Assembly: GCA_964406945.1 (NCBI GenBank)
Contig: CAYOTO010000014.1
Coordinates: forward strand, 10,965-74,964
DNA length: 64,000 bases
Origin: UBA2266 sp964406945
GTDB taxonomy: Bacteria > Planctomycetota > Phycisphaerae > Sedimentisphaerales > Anaerobacaceae
Reading direction: 5' to 3'
Part shown: piece by piece, positions 30,061 to 39,567 of the stretch
Layout of the letters: each line of letters starts with the position of its first letter
How positions within the stretch are numbered: the stretch's first letter is position 1
Position numbers and translations under genes: made by a program
Notes under the pieces: model-generated
The model's input: the letters and a program-made list of their open reading frames with translations, nothing else
The model's database searches: none
What the model was told of the DNA's origin: nothing

Positions 30061-30174
30061 GGGGAGGACTTTCTGACATCGTAAGCGCTCAAAAGCAGCG
30101 ACTACTACGTTTTTTCGGCCACGCTGATCATAATAGCAGTTTGCCCCAGCAAAAGCCAGATACTACCGGCTTGA
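30061..30174 (+). pseudogene. Decayed fragment of a HEAT-repeat gene
   Basis: Translated from 30061 the frame reads GEDFLTS, stop, then ALKSSDYYVFSATL. The intact HEAT-repeat gene at 35491-37653 reads GEDGLLEKSLESNDYYVFSAAV. Twenty-two bases (30099-30120) are identical to 36177-36198. An in-frame TAA at 30082-30084 and a TGA at 30172-30174 break the frame, and similarity fades on both sides. This is what is left of a paralogue or a partial duplication. It makes no product that I can support. Confidence 0.6.
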
Positions 30175-30199
30175 GAAACGCAGCACGAATCTGTATGAT
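30171..30199 (+). promoter_or_regulatory. Sigma70-type promoter of the plus-strand exported-protein locus
   Basis: TTGAGA and TATGAT are separated by 17 bases. Transcription would start near 30206, about 50 bases before the ATG at 30256. It overlaps the tail of the HEAT remnant. Confidence 0.55.
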
Positions 30200-30255
30200 T
30201 GATCCATTCCGGGCGACCGGCGAGCATTTATCCGCTGTAGAGTTTGGACTGGACA

Positions 30256-33200
30256 ATGAGAACAACTGAAAAGATGACGATTGCGTTTACGTTGCTGACC
30301 ATTTCAGCCGCATTTGCGTGCCGTTCTCAGGCCGCGCAGGACCCCTGGCATACACAGGTCGCGGAGCATATTGCAAACCTCGAATCCGTAGAATCTTCTG
30401 TCAGGGCGTCCGCCGCGGAAGCTCTCGGCTACCTGCGGGCTTACGAATCAGCCGGTGAACTTGCGCGGACCCTGAAAGATCGAAATCCGGTCGTCAGGCG
30501 CGAGGCGGCTATGTCTCTGGGCTTTGTCGGATCAAGAAAACACGTCGAGCCGCTACTTGGAGCCCTTGCAGATCACGACTGGACGGTCCGTCAGGGGGCC
30601 TGGGTTGCGCTGACCAACATTACGGGCATGGAATTGCCCTTTGATGCGCTTGCGGCATATTCCGTCAGACAAAAGCAGGCACAAAGCTGGCGGAAGTGGT
30701 GGTCGCGGGCTTCTGAATCCGCCGTGCCCGATGAAATCGCCCAAATGCTTCGGCAGGTCCGAAACGCAACGAATTTCGCCCTGGGTTGTGATGCAAGCGC
30801 CTCGACCACTTACAAAGGGCCCGCCGGTGTGCTGACCGACGGAGATACGCACAATCTCTACTGGCAAACCAAAAACGTGCCCTTCCCCCAAAGCTGCACG
30901 CTCGATCTCGGTCGAATTCGCAGGGCCGGATGCATCGTTGTTCACCAGTACGGCCCGGGATTCTGCATGACCGATTATGAAATCGCCGTCAGCACCGACG
31001 GCGAATCTTATGAAACCGTCGGCCGCGGCAGGCGAGTATCCGATCCCAAACTGGTAGTTGCATTCGACCTTCGCCCGCTCCGCTATGTCCGAATCACATC
31101 TTTCGCATCGCAGAACAAAACATATCCGACGACATTCCGCGAAATCCAGGTACTGCCCGAGCCTCCGCGAGAAAGAGCCTCCGACTGGCAGATTGAACGG
31201 GCCCTGCGTGCTCTGGGCGCACTTGGCTCTGCGGAGCAGGTGGAAACAATAGCTGAAATCATCGTACCGTATAAGAGGAGAACCGCCGGGCCATATTCCG
31301 AGAAATGGCTGGTCCAGGCGGCTATTCGCAGTCTCGGGCGTCTCGGGGGCGTCGACGCGGCCAAGGTGCTTATCGAACTGCTCGACAACGGTCAACTGGC
31401 CCGGTACGCCGCGGACGCACTGGGAGACATCGGCACAGCCGAAGTCTGCAAGGCCCTCATTGAGGCCTACCCGCAATATGCCAGGGATATTAACGGCAGA
31501 AGACCGCAAGAGGTTCCGCGAGACGACCGGCCGGGCCTGGACCCCTCCGACCGCATGTATGAAACACCCCACGCAATTATCGTCGCCCTCTCGCGGATTT
31601 CCGGTTCGCTCGACGAAGAAGGCCTGGGTATACTCAGGGAAATCGTACCGCTGCTGATGTCAAATCTGCCCAGCAACTTCGACGGTGCAATGCTTTACGA
31701 GCCCGAAGCGCACCAACTCCTGACAGCACACCTGCTGGAATGCGCCAACATGCGGCGGGCCGCCTGCACAGCCGCCTACGCGGCGTTGGGAATGGAACAA
31801 CCGAATCAAGAGGTGGATCAACGCCTGCTGACTGTTGCCCGGTCCTATCTGGGGGATGTGCGAAACGCGGCCGTCTGGCTGCCCATCGTCTGCACGGACA
31901 ATCAGGATATCCCTGTATTAATTGAATTGCTCGATCACGAGGACGGCTGGGCCCGCATCAACGCCGCAAAAGCACTGATGTTCCTCGATGCAGATGAGGC
32001 TCTGGAGCCGATCCAGCGAATACTCGCCAATTCCAAACGCGAGGCCGATTACGGTTACAACGGCGTCTGGCACTTCGACAATGCAGCTAAAGCCGGGCAG
32101 AGCGAATACAACGACCCGCCTCCGCGCTGGCGTGAGGGGTTTGTCCGGGCCCTGGGGCGACTCGGCTCCGACTCACAGGTTTCGCTGCTTATAGAACTGC
32201 TTAACGACAAGAAGAACGCCCTGGAAATTCAATATGCCGCGGCGGCAGCTCTCAATGAAATCGGCAGCAACCGGGCAATAGCGGAGTTGAAGAAAGCCGA
32301 AGCCGCTCATCCCTTCCACAGTATCCGCCTTTACGCCCGCGAAGCTCTGTGGAAAAGAGGCGATCTTCCTCGCAGGCAAAAGAGAATATCCGCGCCGGAG
32401 CCACCTGAGCCGGCGAAACATTATCCGGTTTTTCCGCCGGCGGTCGTCTTCATCAAAGGCGACAACAATATGCCGAATGACTTCCAGATCGACATCTGGC
32501 GAACGACCTACTCCACCACAGACTCGGGGCCGACGTATAGAATCGGCGACAACCTTCATATACTCGAACCGGCCCGGCCGGACGGCAGGGTAAGGCAGTT
32601 GACTCGCTTCGACGAAGGCTTCGTGGCCGATTGCGAAGTTTCCTGGGACGGCAAAAGGATAATATTCGCACATCGCGACGGCCAGAAAGACCCCTGGTGG
32701 CACATTTTTGAAATAAACGCTGACGGAACGGGCTTGAGGCAACTGACCGAAGGCCCCTATCACGATGTTCAACCAGCCTATCTGCCCGACGGTAGAATCA
32801 TATTCTCATCCAGCAGAATCGGCATACGCGATGAATATCACGGCTATTACGCCACCGGTCTTACGGTCATGAACCCCGACGGCAGCGACATACACTGTAT
32901 CGGATTCAATCTCGGCAGAGATAACGAACCGTCGGTCACACCAGACGGCAGAATCGTTTTCAGCCGGCTCGAACTGTTCTACTCACGCCTGAAAACAGAA
33001 TTGACCGTTCAAGCGGTCTTCCCGGACGGCACCAAGAATGTTACGCTGTACGGACCGGAGCGGCGGGCCTTCTGGCGGCGGGCAACAATCGATTCCGGCG
33101 AGAAATGGTGGGGGGAGGTGCCGCCCCGCCACAGGGTGCTGAGGACAACGCAGCCCCAGTACTATGACCAAGGACGGTTGATCTGCTCGACTACGGGCGG

Positions 33201-34026
33201 AGCGACTATCGTCGGTCCCGGCAGATATGAAGAAACCGTACTGCCGCGACAGAATAACCGCTCGGTAACGTCGCCGTTTCCGCTTCGCGACGGCCGGGTT
33301 CTGTGCGCTTCGACCATCCGAACATTCGAACAAAAGGACGTCGATCTCGGTCTGTATGTAATGGACGGAGGCACCGGCGAACTCTCATTGCTTTACAACG
33401 ACCCAGAAACGGCTGAATTCGAACCGCGGCCGGTCATGCCCCGTCCAATCCCGGAGCAACGGGCCCATGGGACTCTGAGCCGAACCAACGCATTTACCGC
33501 CACTTTTACATGCAAAAACGCATTTAACACGCAGGAAAGTCGTGTAGCACGGCGAGGCAAGCTGGTAAGAGTCGTCGAGGGTCTGCCCGCGATATCGAGG
33601 CACCACTCGCACCTGAGCCCCAGGGGCGAAGCGTGGAAGAACCATGCGGGTACGCAGGCTAGAATACTGGGTACGACTCCGCTGGCCGCCGACGGTTCAT
33701 TCTCGATCGAGACTCCTGCCGACCGCCTTTTGCATCTGCAGATACTCGACAGCGACCGGCGCGTGGTTGGCAACCAGTTGATCTGGATGTACGGTCGACC
33801 GGGGGAAAAACGCAGTTGCGCCGGCTGCCATGAGAAACCGGATACAACCGGCCGCACGCTGGCAGGGGGATTCCCGCAAGCGGCCAAACTGCCGCCGGTC
33901 AAATGCCTGCCTACGGGCGGAGAATTCAGCTATCGGGCGAAATTCTGGAACAAGGGAACCCTGACCGACGAGGGCGAAGAGCGCACCCGAACCGCCCGGG
34001 CGGTAAGTCTGATAGGCCGCCAGTAG
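30256..34026 (+). CDS. HEAT-repeat / F5-8C / PD40-propeller protein with one c-type haem motif
   Basis: 1,256 residues, exported (signal peptide in the first 25). Order: HEAT repeats (about 30-125), an F5/8-type C carbohydrate-binding-like domain (170-300), more HEAT repeats (320-690), a PD40/TolB-like beta-propeller (755-1050), then a C-terminal region with CAGCH (1188-1192), a covalent haem-attachment motif. The ATG at 30256 is preceded only by a weak GGACTGG. A TTG twelve bases earlier is open but unlikely. The propeller plus CxxCH tail is shared with the paralogue at 43264-46308, though there the F5/8C domain lies at the other end. The architecture resembles the alpha subunit of hydrazine synthase, which does not imply anammox. 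It may be a periplasmic redox or binding protein. Confidence 0.75.
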   Translation: MRTTEKMTIAFTLLTISAAFACRSQAAQDPWHTQVAEHIANLESVESSVRASAAEALGYLRAYESAGELARTLKDRNPVVRREAAMSLGFVGSRKHVEPLLGALADHDWTVRQGAWVALTNITGMELPFDALAAYSVRQKQAQSWRKWWSRASESAVPDEIAQMLRQVRNATNFALGCDASASTTYKGPAGVLTDGDTHNLYWQTKNVPFPQSCTLDLGRIRRAGCIVVHQYGPGFCMTDYEIAVSTDGESYETVGRGRRVSDPKLVVAFDLRPLRYVRITSFASQNKTYPTTFREIQVLPEPPRERASDWQIERALRALGALGSAEQVETIAEIIVPYKRRTAGPYSEKWLVQAAIRSLGRLGGVDAAKVLIELLDNGQLARYAADALGDIGTAEVCKALIEAYPQYARDINGRRPQEVPRDDRPGLDPSDRMYETPHAIIVALSRISGSLDEEGLGILREIVPLLMSNLPSNFDGAMLYEPEAHQLLTAHLLECANMRRAACTAAYAALGMEQPNQEVDQRLLTVARSYLGDVRNAAVWLPIVCTDNQDIPVLIELLDHEDGWARINAAKALMFLDADEALEPIQRILANSKREADYGYNGVWHFDNAAKAGQSEYNDPPPRWREGFVRALGRLGSDSQVSLLIELLNDKKNALEIQYAAAAALNEIGSNRAIAELKKAEAAHPFHSIRLYAREALWKRGDLPRRQKRISAPEPPEPAKHYPVFPPAVVFIKGDNNMPNDFQIDIWRTTYSTTDSGPTYRIGDNLHILEPARPDGRVRQLTRFDEGFVADCEVSWDGKRIIFAHRDGQKDPWWHIFEINADGTGLRQLTEGPYHDVQPAYLPDGRIIFSSSRIGIRDEYHGYYATGLTVMNPDGSDIHCIGFNLGRDNEPSVTPDGRIVFSRLELFYSRLKTELTVQAVFPDGTKNVTLYGPERRAFWRRATIDSGEKWWGEVPPRHRVLRTTQPQYYDQGRLICSTTGGATIVGPGRYEETVLPRQNNRSVTSPFPLRDGRVLCASTIRTFEQKDVDLGLYVMDGGTGELSLLYNDPETAEFEPRPVMPRPIPEQRAHGTLSRTNAFTATFTCKNAFNTQESRVARRGKLVRVVEGLPAISRHHSHLSPRGEAWKNHAGTQARILGTTPLAADGSFSIETPADRLLHLQILDSDRRVVGNQLIWMYGRPGEKRSCAGCHEKPDTTGRTLAGGFPQAAKLPPVKCLPTGGEFSYRAKFWNKGTLTDEGEERTRTARAVSLIGRQ

Positions 34027-34049
34027 TTTTCCAGCGACCGATAACGCCA

Positions 34050-34078
34050 TTGGCGCTGCGTGAGAGAAAAGGTACAAT
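34050..34078 (+). promoter_or_regulatory. Possible internal promoter for the Gfo/Idh/MocA gene
   Basis: TTGGCG and TACAAT are spaced 17 bases in the 130-base gap before the Gfo/Idh/MocA gene. Transcription would start near 34085, about 70 bases before the ATG. The box match is moderate. Confidence 0.4.
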
Positions 34079-34156
34079 TTCAGGGCCGCAATCCGGGCCG
34101 GACCCGGGTCGCGGCTTGTGATAGATAAAACTGGCCATAATTATCAGGAGGCTGCC

Positions 34157-35458
34157 ATGTCAAAGAATAGTCTTAAAATTACACGGCGCGGGTTCGTCAA
34201 GGGCGCAACCGCTCTTGCGGCGGCGCCTTACTATGTTCCGGCCGCAGCGCTGGGCCGGGGCGGAAAAGTCGCCCCGAGCGAACGCATAATCCTGGGCGGC
34301 ATAGGCGTGGGCCGGCGCGGCACACACGATCTGAAGTGGATGCTGCCCGAACCGGATGTGCAGTTCGTAGCGGTCTGCGACGCACAGAAAAAGCGGGCCG
34401 AGGCCGTAAAAAAGGTCGTCGACACCCGCTACGGCAACAACGACTGCAAGATTTACCATAACACGCCCGAATATCTCGCCCAGAGAACCGATATCGACGC
34501 GATGCTGATCACTACCGGTGACAGGTGGCATGCGCTGATGTCTATCATGGCGATGCGGGCCGGTAAAGACGTCTACTCTGAGAAGCCCTCGTCGATGACG
34601 GTGGCCGAGGGCCGGGCCGTGGTCGAGACCGCAAAACGCTACAGGCGCGTCTACCAGACGGGCACTCAGCGTCTGAGCGAAGGCAATTTCATTTTCTGCA
34701 ACGAAATGCTCCGCCTGGGCAGACTTGGGAAAGTCCACACGGTCCGGGCGCATATCGCACCGTGGGATGCGGCCGAGATGAGGCATGACTGGCTTGCCGC
34801 TCAACCGCAGCCGCCCAAGGAAGAAGTTGACTGGGACGCATGGCTGGGGCCGTGCCCCTGGAGACCGTACAACGCCGAATACTGCAGAGGCGGCTGGAGA
34901 GGGCATTACGACTTCCACACAAGCTGCATCGGCGAATGGGGCGCGCACACGTTCGCACAATGTCAGGTCGCTATCGGCGCCGACGACTCGGCGGCGGTCG
35001 AATACGGCTATGTGAATAACGACAGCGGCGACGGCATGGTTACAAAGTTCGCCAACGGTATCGAGATGGTGCTGCAGCGCCAGGGCTGGCGCGGCTCCTG
35101 CGGCGTCCGCTACGAAGGAACAGAGGGCTGGTGTGCGGCGGCCGACGGTTACTCCAAACCGGACGTTTCGAATCCGGCCATGCTCGACGATTTCAAAAAG
35201 ATCGTCGGCGACTATATGGCGCGGACCCAGCGTCCGGTTAGCCATGTTCGCAACTGGCTGGACTGCGTAAAATCGCGGCAGCAGACCGTTGCGAATCCGG
35301 AAGTGATGCACTATTCCATGTCAACCGTCCACGCAGCCAATATCTGTATGTGGCTCAAGCGCGACGTGAAATATGATCCGGTAAAGGAGGAGTTCGTTAA
35401 CGATGATGAGGCCAACCGCCTCCTGAGTCGTGCAATGCGTGAGCCGTGGATAATCTGA
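34157..35458 (+). CDS. Tat-exported Gfo/Idh/MocA family oxidoreductase
   Basis: 433 residues. The N-terminus SLKITRRGFVKGATALAAAP is a twin-arginine signal, so the folded, cofactor-loaded enzyme is probably exported. The Rossmann half carries GGIGVGRRGTHDL and VAVCDAQKKRAEAV; the motif EKPSSMTVAEGRAV is the conserved EKP lysine region. The C-terminal half is shared with the partial gene at 2-751. The ATG at 34157 has a strong AGGAGG six bases upstream; the reading frame opens earlier, at 34118, but lacks a ribosome site there. Family members oxidise or epimerise sugars using NAD(P). It is followed at 32 bases by the HEAT-repeat gene. Confidence 0.9.
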   Translation: MSKNSLKITRRGFVKGATALAAAPYYVPAAALGRGGKVAPSERIILGGIGVGRRGTHDLKWMLPEPDVQFVAVCDAQKKRAEAVKKVVDTRYGNNDCKIYHNTPEYLAQRTDIDAMLITTGDRWHALMSIMAMRAGKDVYSEKPSSMTVAEGRAVVETAKRYRRVYQTGTQRLSEGNFIFCNEMLRLGRLGKVHTVRAHIAPWDAAEMRHDWLAAQPQPPKEEVDWDAWLGPCPWRPYNAEYCRGGWRGHYDFHTSCIGEWGAHTFAQCQVAIGADDSAAVEYGYVNNDSGDGMVTKFANGIEMVLQRQGWRGSCGVRYEGTEGWCAAADGYSKPDVSNPAMLDDFKKIVGDYMARTQRPVSHVRNWLDCVKSRQQTVANPEVMHYSMSTVHAANICMWLKRDVKYDPVKEEFVNDDEANRLLSRAMREPWII

Positions 35459-35490
35459 AGATCAACCCTAACGTGGAAGGAAATACAGCC

Positions 35491-37653
35491 ATGTCAAAAT
35501 CGAAAGTTTTTATAGCCCTGCTGATTGCTGCGTTGGCGGTTACGACAGTGAACGCGGCATCGCAACAGGAGAAAGATTTGATAGTCGTTCTGAAATCGAG
35601 CGACGCAACCCTGAAGGAAAAGGCCGATGCGTGCCGCATTCTCGCCCGTGTCGGCACTAAAGATTCGGTTCCGGCGCTGGCGGCATTGCTTGGCGACGCG
35701 AAACTCAGCCACATGGCCCGCTACGGCCTGGAGACCATAGACGATTCGTCGGTCGACGACGCACTTCTGGCGGCTCTGACCAGGCTCGAAGGCCGGCCGC
35801 TAGTGGGCGTGATAGGAAGTATCGGCGTTCGCGGCGATGAACGCGCGGTAAAACCACTGGCGGTCAAACTCGCCGATTCGGATCCGCTGGTGGCCTGCGC
35901 CGCGGCAAGAGCACTCGGCAGCATAGGAAGCACCGCCGCGGTCAGCGCTTTGTACAGAGCCAAAAACACCGCATCGGACCAGGCAAAGCCCGCAATATAC
36001 GAAGGTCTTTTCCGCTGCGCCGAAAATTACCTGGCCGGGGGCGAGAAAAGCCGTGCCTTAACCATCTACAACGACCTGCGAGAGGTGAAAGAACCGCACC
36101 AGGTTCGCACGGGCGCTCTGAGAGGGGCCATTCTCGCCGGCGAAGATGGTCTGCTGGAAAAATCGCTCGAGAGCAACGACTACTACGTTTTTTCGGCCGC
36201 GGTTCAGACCGCCATGGAGATGTCGTCCTCGAAAGTCACAAGCACTTTGACGGCTTCACTCAAGGGCCAATCCGCCGACAACAAGATACTGATCCTCGGA
36301 GCTCTGGCCAATCGCGGCGATGCTGCAGCAATGCCGGCTATTTCGAAACTGGCCGAGTCCGGGGATAAACGGGTTCGCATCGCAGCCATAGAAGCCATGC
36401 CGCCAATCGGCGATGCAGCGGCCGTACCGGTCCTGGCCGAGCTGCTGGGCGACAGCGACGGCGACATTGCCGCGGCCGCACAGCAGAATCTGGCCTCGAT
36501 GTCCGGCAGGAAAGTCAATGCAGCGGTCATGTTGATGCTCAACAGCAGCAACAGCGACATGCAACTCAAGGGCGTCGACCTGATAAGCCTGCGAAGAATG
36601 GAAGATGCGGTTCCGGCGCTGCTGAAGACCGCAAAGGATAACGACGCATCTGTCAGGGCTGCGAGCATCCGGGCGGTCGGAGAACTTGCCGGAGCGAAGC
36701 AGTTTCCGGCGGTTGTCGATCTGCTTCTGGACGCTGAGAATTCGGCGGAGATTCGCGCGGCGGAGAATGCCCTGGCCGCGATCTGCACCCGACAGGCCAG
36801 ACCGGTTCCGGGCATGGCCAAAATAATCGAGGCTACTTACGGTGCAAAGCAGGGACCATCGGCCGATGTTACCGCCAAGCTGGCCAAGATTGTCAGGGGC
36901 GGAAAGCTGACCGTCGCGGCCTCGAACGCCAACTTCGGCGATCCGGCACAAGGCACTGTCAAGCAGCTTACCGTCAAATACAGCGTCAACGGCAATACCC
37001 ATACCAAGACGGTTCCCGAGAACGGCGAAATCACCTTCGCCGCAGGTGCGACTCCGCAGCCGCTGGTTGACGAACTTGTTTCGGCGATTCCGGACGCTTC
37101 GGCCCAGCAGAAACTTGCACTGCTTCGGGCGCTGCGATCGACGAATAATCCGAAGGCCCTTCAGGCCGTTCGCTCGGCGATAAAGAGCAACAACGCCGAA
37201 GTACGCGAGCAAGCGGTTTCACTTCTGTGCGGCTGGCCCACGCCCGACGCACTTTCGGATGTCATGGCGCTTGCGAAAAACACTGACAATCGCAAGACGA
37301 AGATCCTCGCCGTACGCGGTGCAATCCGGCTGATTCCCATTCAGAACGCAAGCACAGCAGACAAGATCGCCGATTTGAGGCAGGTTCTGCCGCTGATAGA
37401 ACGCAACGAGGAAAAACGGCTGTTCCTGGGCGCTTTGCCGGCGGTTGCCTCTGCACAGGCTCTGCAAATGGCGGTCGACCATCTGGACGGAGCCGCGAAG
37501 ACCGAAGCAGGTTTTGCCGCGGTGGCGGTCGGTGAAAAAATCGTCGCCGGCAATAAAGCACTCGTCGCGGACGCCATGCAGAAGGTTCTCGACGCAGTGG
37601 ACAACAAAGACGTCCAGCAGCGTGCAAAGGCCGTGCTTGATCAGGCCAAATAG
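35491..37653 (+). CDS. Secreted HEAT-repeat protein
   Basis: 720 residues. The signal peptide (1-22, ending TTVNA) is followed by HEAT repeats over nearly the whole length, visible as repeated ARALGSIGSTAAVSAL-like helices. A non-repeat insert of about 60 residues near 460-530 contains GKLTVAASNANFGDPAQGTV. The ATG at 35491 has GGAAGGA upstream. HEAT solenoids bind other proteins; the partner is probably another exported protein of this locus. A decayed fragment of a related gene lies at 30061-30174. A strong terminator follows at 37681-37718. Confidence 0.8.
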   Translation: MSKSKVFIALLIAALAVTTVNAASQQEKDLIVVLKSSDATLKEKADACRILARVGTKDSVPALAALLGDAKLSHMARYGLETIDDSSVDDALLAALTRLEGRPLVGVIGSIGVRGDERAVKPLAVKLADSDPLVACAAARALGSIGSTAAVSALYRAKNTASDQAKPAIYEGLFRCAENYLAGGEKSRALTIYNDLREVKEPHQVRTGALRGAILAGEDGLLEKSLESNDYYVFSAAVQTAMEMSSSKVTSTLTASLKGQSADNKILILGALANRGDAAAMPAISKLAESGDKRVRIAAIEAMPPIGDAAAVPVLAELLGDSDGDIAAAAQQNLASMSGRKVNAAVMLMLNSSNSDMQLKGVDLISLRRMEDAVPALLKTAKDNDASVRAASIRAVGELAGAKQFPAVVDLLLDAENSAEIRAAENALAAICTRQARPVPGMAKIIEATYGAKQGPSADVTAKLAKIVRGGKLTVAASNANFGDPAQGTVKQLTVKYSVNGNTHTKTVPENGEITFAAGATPQPLVDELVSAIPDASAQQKLALLRALRSTNNPKALQAVRSAIKSNNAEVREQAVSLLCGWPTPDALSDVMALAKNTDNRKTKILAVRGAIRLIPIQNASTADKIADLRQVLPLIERNEEKRLFLGALPAVASAQALQMAVDHLDGAAKTEAGFAAVAVGEKIVAGNKALVADAMQKVLDAVDNKDVQQRAKAVLDQAK

Positions 37654-37680
37654 GCTGGATAACACAGGTAAGTTTATTGC

Positions 37681-37718
37681 GACGCACGCGGTCGGCGACC
37701 CGGCTGCGTGCGTCTTCT
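37681..37718 (+). terminator. Rho-independent terminator after the HEAT-repeat gene
   Basis: A perfect 9-bp stem, GACGCACGC with GCGTGCGTC (37681-37689 and 37706-37714), closes a loop that contains a second small stem (GGTCG/CGACC). It is followed by TTCTT. It lies 28 bases after the HEAT gene stop and would separate the Gfo/Idh-HEAT pair from the ThuA gene onward. No confident promoter was seen between it and 37788. Confidence 0.65.
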
Positions 37719-37787
37719 TAAGAGCAGTTCGCGGCCGCCGGATAAGGGTAGCGGCTTTGAGTTGATGGCATATTAAATGAGGTTACT

Positions 37788-39533
37788 ATGAGCAGTAGAT
37801 CGATTCCTACACTGGCGTTGATATTTGCACTGGCGTGCGTACTCCTGTGTCATTGCGGAGAACCCAAGGCCGAGGACGACGGCGTTACCAGGATCGCCTT
37901 TATCGCCGCGGCCCCGAGCCATGGCGAGGGCGAACACGAGTGGGACCAGGACGCGCAATACGTCAGGGACTGCATACTGCAGGCCGACAACATCAATCAA
38001 ATGGTCAAGATCGACATCTACGATAACGGCTGGCCGAAAAACTCGAGCGACCTCGACAATGCCGACGCGATCGTGTTTTTCACCGACGGCCGCAAGATGC
38101 ACACCTTGACTGACAAGAAACGCCTGGAAAAGATCGATCAACTCGCGAAAAAAGGAGTCGGTCTGGCGTTCCTGCACTATTCGATAGACCCGCCGGAGGG
38201 GGCCGAATCATATTTCCTCGACTGGATAGGCGGCTGCTATGAGAAAGGCAAATCGCAGAATCCAATAAATACGGTCGAAGTTCAGCCCGTCGATAACGGC
38301 CATCCCATCACACGCGGCTGCGGCGGCTACATAGCGCCGGATGAATGGTATTTCGATCTGGGTTTTCGCGAAACCGGAGTCACCCCTCTAATGACGGGCA
38401 AACTGCCGCCCCGCGACCCGAAAGACAAGGTGCTGGCCTGGGCGTTCGAGCGCGAGGACGGCGGACGTGGGTTCGGCTTTTCCGGGGGCCATTATCACAA
38501 GAACTGGCACATGGAGCCGTTCCGCAAACTGGTTATCAACGCCATACTGTGGACAGCCAAAATGGAAGTGCCCGAAGGCGGCGTTTCGACCGTCAAGCCC
38601 TGGAAGTTCGTCAGCATACCCAATCTGCCGGGCATCGATCTGGCCAGCGCCGAGCCGGGCTGGAGCAAGGCCGTGGATCAGGTGCTCGAAGCAATCAAGT
38701 CGGAAAAGCCCGAATTTGTGCTTGTCCCAGGCAATCTGATAGGCGGGGACTGGTCACAGAAGGAGGAAATCAAAGAAAAGGGGGAAGCCAATTACTCGGC
38801 CTGGGTCGAGAAGATGAACGAGCACGGCCTGAAATATTACGCCGCAATGGGCGTGAATGAAATCGGCGGCGATCCGGCGAAGACGGATAAGGCGGACCTT
38901 ATGTATACGTTCGGCAAGCAGTTCCAGAAGCACCTCGGAATGCCGCTGAACGGTCCGCTGCGTATGAGAGGCACTGCTTACTGGAAGCTGTATGAAAATG
39001 TGCTGCTTGTGGCGCCGAATGTGTTCGAACGTCCGTCGGAACCCAACGATCCCGTTGTGGCAAAGGTCTCGGGCGATCAGCTCGAATGGTTCCGTGAAAC
39101 GCTGGAGGCGGTCAACGGAGCGGAACACGTTATAGTTATGGCCTCTGAGCCGGTACTCGGGGCCGATGGCGTCGAGGGCGGTACGGACTCCGAGTTTTTC
39201 AAAGCCATGCAGGAAGCCGGAACGGATCTGTACCTGTGCGGGACCACGGGCGAGCTGGCCTGTAAACGGGATGGAGATCTCGTCCAGATAAGCCACGGAG
39301 GCCTTCTGAGACCAGGCTCAAAAGTCAGCTACCTGGTCGGCAAAGTCTCTGAGGGCAAGATTGCACTCGACCTCAAACAAATCGAAGTCGGCGCCGAGGG
39401 TGACATGCCTGTAATCGGCGACGGAGTAAAGAAGGCAGTCTGGTCCGGCAAGGATAGCGCGGTAATCGACAAGACAGGCGAGACAACCAGAGTTGCGAAC
39501 GCCGTCGGCTGCTTCGACGCGGTCAAAGACTGA
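37788..39533 (+). CDS. Exported ThuA-domain protein fused to a degenerate metallophosphoesterase-like domain
   Basis: 581 residues. A signal peptide (1-25) precedes a ThuA-like domain (about 34-262), a class-I-glutamine-amidotransferase fold found in sugar-utilisation loci; ADAIVFFTDGRKMH and GGHYHKNWHMEPFRKLVINA are typical. Residues 275-510 follow the calcineurin-phosphoesterase layout, but the metal ligands are gone. GD has become PGNL (314-317), GNHE has become GVNE (355-358), the H-x-P motif has become MASEP (451-455) and G-x-H-x has become GTTG (485-488). This half is thus probably a non-catalytic binding domain. GAGG precedes the ATG. It starts the sulfatase/CBM9-like/FIST run. Confidence 0.75.
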   Translation: MSSRSIPTLALIFALACVLLCHCGEPKAEDDGVTRIAFIAAAPSHGEGEHEWDQDAQYVRDCILQADNINQMVKIDIYDNGWPKNSSDLDNADAIVFFTDGRKMHTLTDKKRLEKIDQLAKKGVGLAFLHYSIDPPEGAESYFLDWIGGCYEKGKSQNPINTVEVQPVDNGHPITRGCGGYIAPDEWYFDLGFRETGVTPLMTGKLPPRDPKDKVLAWAFEREDGGRGFGFSGGHYHKNWHMEPFRKLVINAILWTAKMEVPEGGVSTVKPWKFVSIPNLPGIDLASAEPGWSKAVDQVLEAIKSEKPEFVLVPGNLIGGDWSQKEEIKEKGEANYSAWVEKMNEHGLKYYAAMGVNEIGGDPAKTDKADLMYTFGKQFQKHLGMPLNGPLRMRGTAYWKLYENVLLVAPNVFERPSEPNDPVVAKVSGDQLEWFRETLEAVNGAEHVIVMASEPVLGADGVEGGTDSEFFKAMQEAGTDLYLCGTTGELACKRDGDLVQISHGGLLRPGSKVSYLVGKVSEGKIALDLKQIEVGAEGDMPVIGDGVKKAVWSGKDSAVIDKTGETTRVANAVGCFDAVKD

Positions 39534-39567
39534 TTCAAACGCATCAAGGCAATAAAGTGGAGCAAGT

